From SURF-32 sp964648365 (GTDB taxonomy: Bacteria; Planctomycetota; Phycisphaerae; UBA1845): a stretch of 26,442 nucleotides of DNA. The DNA is taken from the NCBI GenBank assembly GCA_964648365.1, contig CAZYLK010000078.1, positions 1 to 26,442 of the forward strand, written 5' to 3'. A program made the position numbers and the translations under genes. A model generated the notes under the pieces. That model was given only the letters and a program-made list of their open reading frames with translations. It was not told where the DNA came from and made no database searches. Shown here one piece after another: positions 24,137 to 26,442 of the stretch (within the stretch, counting starts at the first letter, position 1; the number at the start of each line of letters is the position of its first letter).

Positions 24137-26320
24137 ATGCGCTTTCATCGATCTCGCGCGACAACCTTGACGGTACCACTCGCGCTGCTGCTGACTCCTG
24201 TCGTCAGCGGGGCCGGCGGCGGCATGATCCATGAGGCCGCCTGGATCGGACATGTGCCATCCATCGAGCGAGCGCTCGCAAATGGTGCGGACGTCAATGC
24301 GGTCGACGGGGAGGGAAAGACGCCGCTCGTAATCGCGGCCGTGAGCTGGCGCTCGAACGCGGCGGCCGTCGAGGCGTTGCTGAAGGCGGGGGCAGACGTA
24401 CATGCGCGCGATCCGCGTCTCGACGACGCTACTGCATTGATGCTGGCGGCATCGCAGGGCGACTTCGATCGCGTGCGACTCCTGCTGACGGCGGGCGCGA
24501 AGGTCAACGATGTCGACAAACGCGGTCGTACGCCGCTGCACTGGTCCACGGACTCAAGTGACGCCAATCCGCGCGTCATCGCTGCACTCATCGAAGCGGG
24601 CGCTGACGTAAACCGTCGCGACGAACGAGGGCAGACGCCGCTGATTGCCGAGGCCGGGCACCCGAGAGGGCTAATCGTCGGGCCGCTGCTGGCGGCCGGC
24701 GCGGATGTTTCGATCGCTGACGCGGCAGGGAAGACAGCGCTCGACTATGTCCGGCGGTGCGGAACGTGCATGCTGGTGTTCGACGTGGGCGAGTTGAGGG
24801 CGGGGATACACCAGATTGTGAAAGCTCATGCACATCACGTTCGTAGACAGGCTGACGCGTCGCGCCGCGGCGAAGGCAAGGCAAATTGGCATTCCGTCGC
24901 CGACCGCGCGGGGGTCACGCCGTTGATGGCGGCGGCATGCCTGCGGGACGAGCCGCTTGTCAGTGCATTGTTGACGCAGGGCGCAGACGTTGACGCCGTG
25001 GACAACGGCGGCTGGAGCGCGCTGACCTGGGCCGTGGCGGGCGGGCCTGCATCGATCGATGTCATGAGGCTGCTGCTTGACCACGGCGCGAATGTCGGTG
25101 TGGCCGACTCGCAGGCGATCACGCCTCTGATGTATGCGGCATTGCTATCCTCTGAGCCGGCGCTGCAACTTCTGTTAGAGAATGGCGCCGCGCCCGATGC
25201 CGTGGACGCCCGCCGGCAATCTGCGCTGCTCTATGCCGCCGCAGGTGGATCTGTGGACGCCATCAAGGCTCTACTCCAGGCGGGCGCTGACCCCAACCTC
25301 GCATCAAGGCTCGGATGGACGCCCCTTCATGCGGCCGCGAGACAACCCGGTTCGGCAGATCGTCTGCGCGCATTGATCGATGCGGGAGGCAACGTCGACG
25401 CTGTGAACATGCACGGCAGCACGCCGCTTCACGAAGCCTGTGAGTCCGGTGACGCCGCCGTTGCTCGGGTATTGCTGAAAGCCGGCGCAAAGGTCGCCAT
25501 CGAAGATGAGAACGGCGAAACGCCCCTGTCGATTGCCGCTGACTTCTGGGGGAATGCCGCGCTCGTGGAAACTCTGCTCGACGCCGGTGCGGACCCGAAC
25601 GCGCTGGCGGGGGGCCGGCGGCCGCTGGCGATCGCGGCACGGGCCGGCCAGGAAGCCAGTTCGCTGACGCTGATTCGACGCGGGGCGAACGTAAACGCAG
25701 TCGGGAAGAGTGGGGAAACGGCACTCATGGCGGCCTGCGCCCGCGACAGCGTCGCCATCTGCCGTGCGCTGGTGAAAGCAGGAGCAAACGTCGACGCGCG
25801 CGATGAAGACGGCAACACGGCGTTGCATCACGCCGTGGTTAGCGACGCCGTCGAATGTGCCCGAATACTGATTGATGCGAACGCGGACCTGAACATCAAG
25901 GGACTGTTTCAGAATACGCCGCTCTGCCGGGCCGCGGGCACATCGAACCTTATGGTCGTGCTGTTTGTTGAAGCGGGCGCAAGTCTGGAAGAACGTGGCC
26001 TGTTCGGCAGAACCGCGCTTGCAGACGCCAGCAGGAGTCGAGGCAACAGTGAAGCGATGCGAGCGCTCATTGCGGCCGGCGCCGACGTCGACGCGGAGGA
26101 TTCAACGGGTGAAACGCCACTCATGCACGCGGCCGCCAGCGGCGACGCACAGCAGGTGCGACTGCTGCTGGATTCAGGCGCAGGCATGTCTCGGCTGGAC
26201 GACCAGGGTCACGACGCGCTGTGGCACGCGCGGAACCGCAAGAACCAGGACGCCACGGCGGCCGCGATCGTCGCGATGCTCACGGGCGCGAACGCGCAAG
26301 CCATCTCTGAGAATCAGTAG
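24137..26320 (+). CDS. Exported ankyrin-repeat protein
   Basis: A 727-residue protein with a signal peptide (MRFHRSRATTLTVPLALLLT, cut near VVSGAGG) followed by about 19-20 ankyrin repeats of roughly 33 residues filling the rest. Typical units are TPLMHAAASGDAQQVRLLL and ALVKAGANVDARDEDGNTAL. A degenerate stretch at about 205-260 (CGTCMLVFDVGELRAGIHQI and onward) interrupts the array and contains two Cys. No catalytic domain is visible, so it is probably an extracytoplasmic binding scaffold. The ATG at 24137 has GGGAGG eight bases upstream. It is transcribed alone, with TAGTAT about 45 bp before the start as a possible -10. Confidence 0.88.
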   Translation: MRFHRSRATTLTVPLALLLTPVVSGAGGGMIHEAAWIGHVPSIERALANGADVNAVDGEGKTPLVIAAVSWRSNAAAVEALLKAGADVHARDPRLDDATALMLAASQGDFDRVRLLLTAGAKVNDVDKRGRTPLHWSTDSSDANPRVIAALIEAGADVNRRDERGQTPLIAEAGHPRGLIVGPLLAAGADVSIADAAGKTALDYVRRCGTCMLVFDVGELRAGIHQIVKAHAHHVRRQADASRRGEGKANWHSVADRAGVTPLMAAACLRDEPLVSALLTQGADVDAVDNGGWSALTWAVAGGPASIDVMRLLLDHGANVGVADSQAITPLMYAALLSSEPALQLLLENGAAPDAVDARRQSALLYAAAGGSVDAIKALLQAGADPNLASRLGWTPLHAAARQPGSADRLRALIDAGGNVDAVNMHGSTPLHEACESGDAAVARVLLKAGAKVAIEDENGETPLSIAADFWGNAALVETLLDAGADPNALAGGRRPLAIAARAGQEASSLTLIRRGANVNAVGKSGETALMAACARDSVAICRALVKAGANVDARDEDGNTALHHAVVSDAVECARILIDANADLNIKGLFQNTPLCRAAGTSNLMVVLFVEAGASLEERGLFGRTALADASRSRGNSEAMRALIAAGADVDAEDSTGETPLMHAAASGDAQQVRLLLDSGAGMSRLDDQGHDALWHARNRKNQDATAAAIVAMLTGANAQAISENQ

Positions 26321-26338
26321 GCGCCATCGCAGCGGCGC

Positions 26339-26355
26339 AGCCCGCCACGCGGGCT
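26339..26355. terminator. Hairpin between convergent genes at the right end
   Basis: agcccgc-cac-gcgggct is a perfect 7-bp stem, 18 bp after the ankyrin gene stop and 17 bp beyond the stop of the convergent partial gene. It could end transcription from both sides; there is no T run. Confidence 0.4.
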
Positions 26356-26371
26356 TACCCACCGCGCCCGA

Positions 26372-26442
26372 CTACCCGTCCACCACCGTCCAGCGCATCT
26401 CGCTTCGCGACGCTTCGCCGTCCAGTTCCAGGGTGAATCCGT
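26372..26442 (-). CDS. 3' end of a gene running off the right edge
   Basis: The minus strand from the window edge reads GFTLELDGEASRSEMRWTVV-DG and a TAG stop at 26372-26374. The residue pattern looks like the last strand of a real protein, but only about 23 codons are visible, so neither family nor function can be given. Confidence 0.4.
   Translation of the reverse strand, partial: GFTLELDGEASRSEMRWTVVDG

Overview
The window looks like chromosomal DNA of a GC-rich bacterium, most likely a member of the Planctomycetota (perhaps the Phycisphaerae side). This is an inference. It rests on the gene set (RNase Y with a YmdB-type phosphoesterase, a ThiD2-ThiE fusion, an EboC-like prenyltransferase beside a sugar isomerase), on small exported Cys-rich and ankyrin proteins, and on many short palindromic repeats built on 'gctgaagcccgc', 'ggcaccgg..ttcaaccgg' and 'ggtgtcagg' cores. 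No rRNA, tRNA, CRISPR array, integrase or complete insertion sequence was found.

Layout. Bases 1-1461 (minus) encode the alternative sigma factor RpoN, preceded by a near-consensus sigma-54 promoter that overlaps a TATAAT box. A small exported OB-fold-like protein follows (1925-2464) with a hairpin terminator. Bases 2667-5821 form an accessory segment. A frameshifted remnant of the 3' end of msrA lies at its left end and a complete msrB-msrA fusion gene at its right end, and the two share an 89-bp, 98%-identical direct repeat. Between them are a two-gene unit (unknown protein plus zinc-ribbon protein), about 700 bp of hairpin-rich DNA with no convincing gene, and a tandem helix-turn-helix protein directly downstream of msrBA.

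Bases 5961-8385 (minus) carry rny and a ymdB-like phosphoesterase, both tied to mRNA decay. An unpartnered ABC-2-type ATPase (9076-10269, minus) lies divergent from archease and RtcB (10363-12346, plus), an RNA ligase repair pair. rtcB is bracketed by copies of one 13-bp inverted-repeat core. A sugar isomerase-like TIM barrel and a UbiA-family prenyltransferase follow on the minus strand, then a cluster of palindromic repeats, the thiamine enzyme ThiD2-ThiE, and a bifunctional class II aldolase/short-chain dehydrogenase. The ABC ATPase and the aldolase carry the same palindrome in frame, so these unrelated proteins share the peptide EPRASARA.

Bases 18150-20961 hold an antitoxin-like small protein, a HEPN-domain protein with an 84-residue partner, an OmpA-type lipoprotein and a double-ACT-domain protein. 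dnaK (21229-23154) has its own candidate sigma-54 promoter. It is followed by an 80-residue protein and a split HEPN-like gene, a second module of HEPN plus small partner. The window ends with an exported protein of about 19 ankyrin repeats and the 3' end of a gene that runs off the right edge.

Best candidates for something undescribed: the two HEPN/small-partner modules, the in-frame palindromic element in two enzymes, the msrA-bracketed segment with its double HTH protein, and the sigma-54 sites in front of both rpoN and dnaK.
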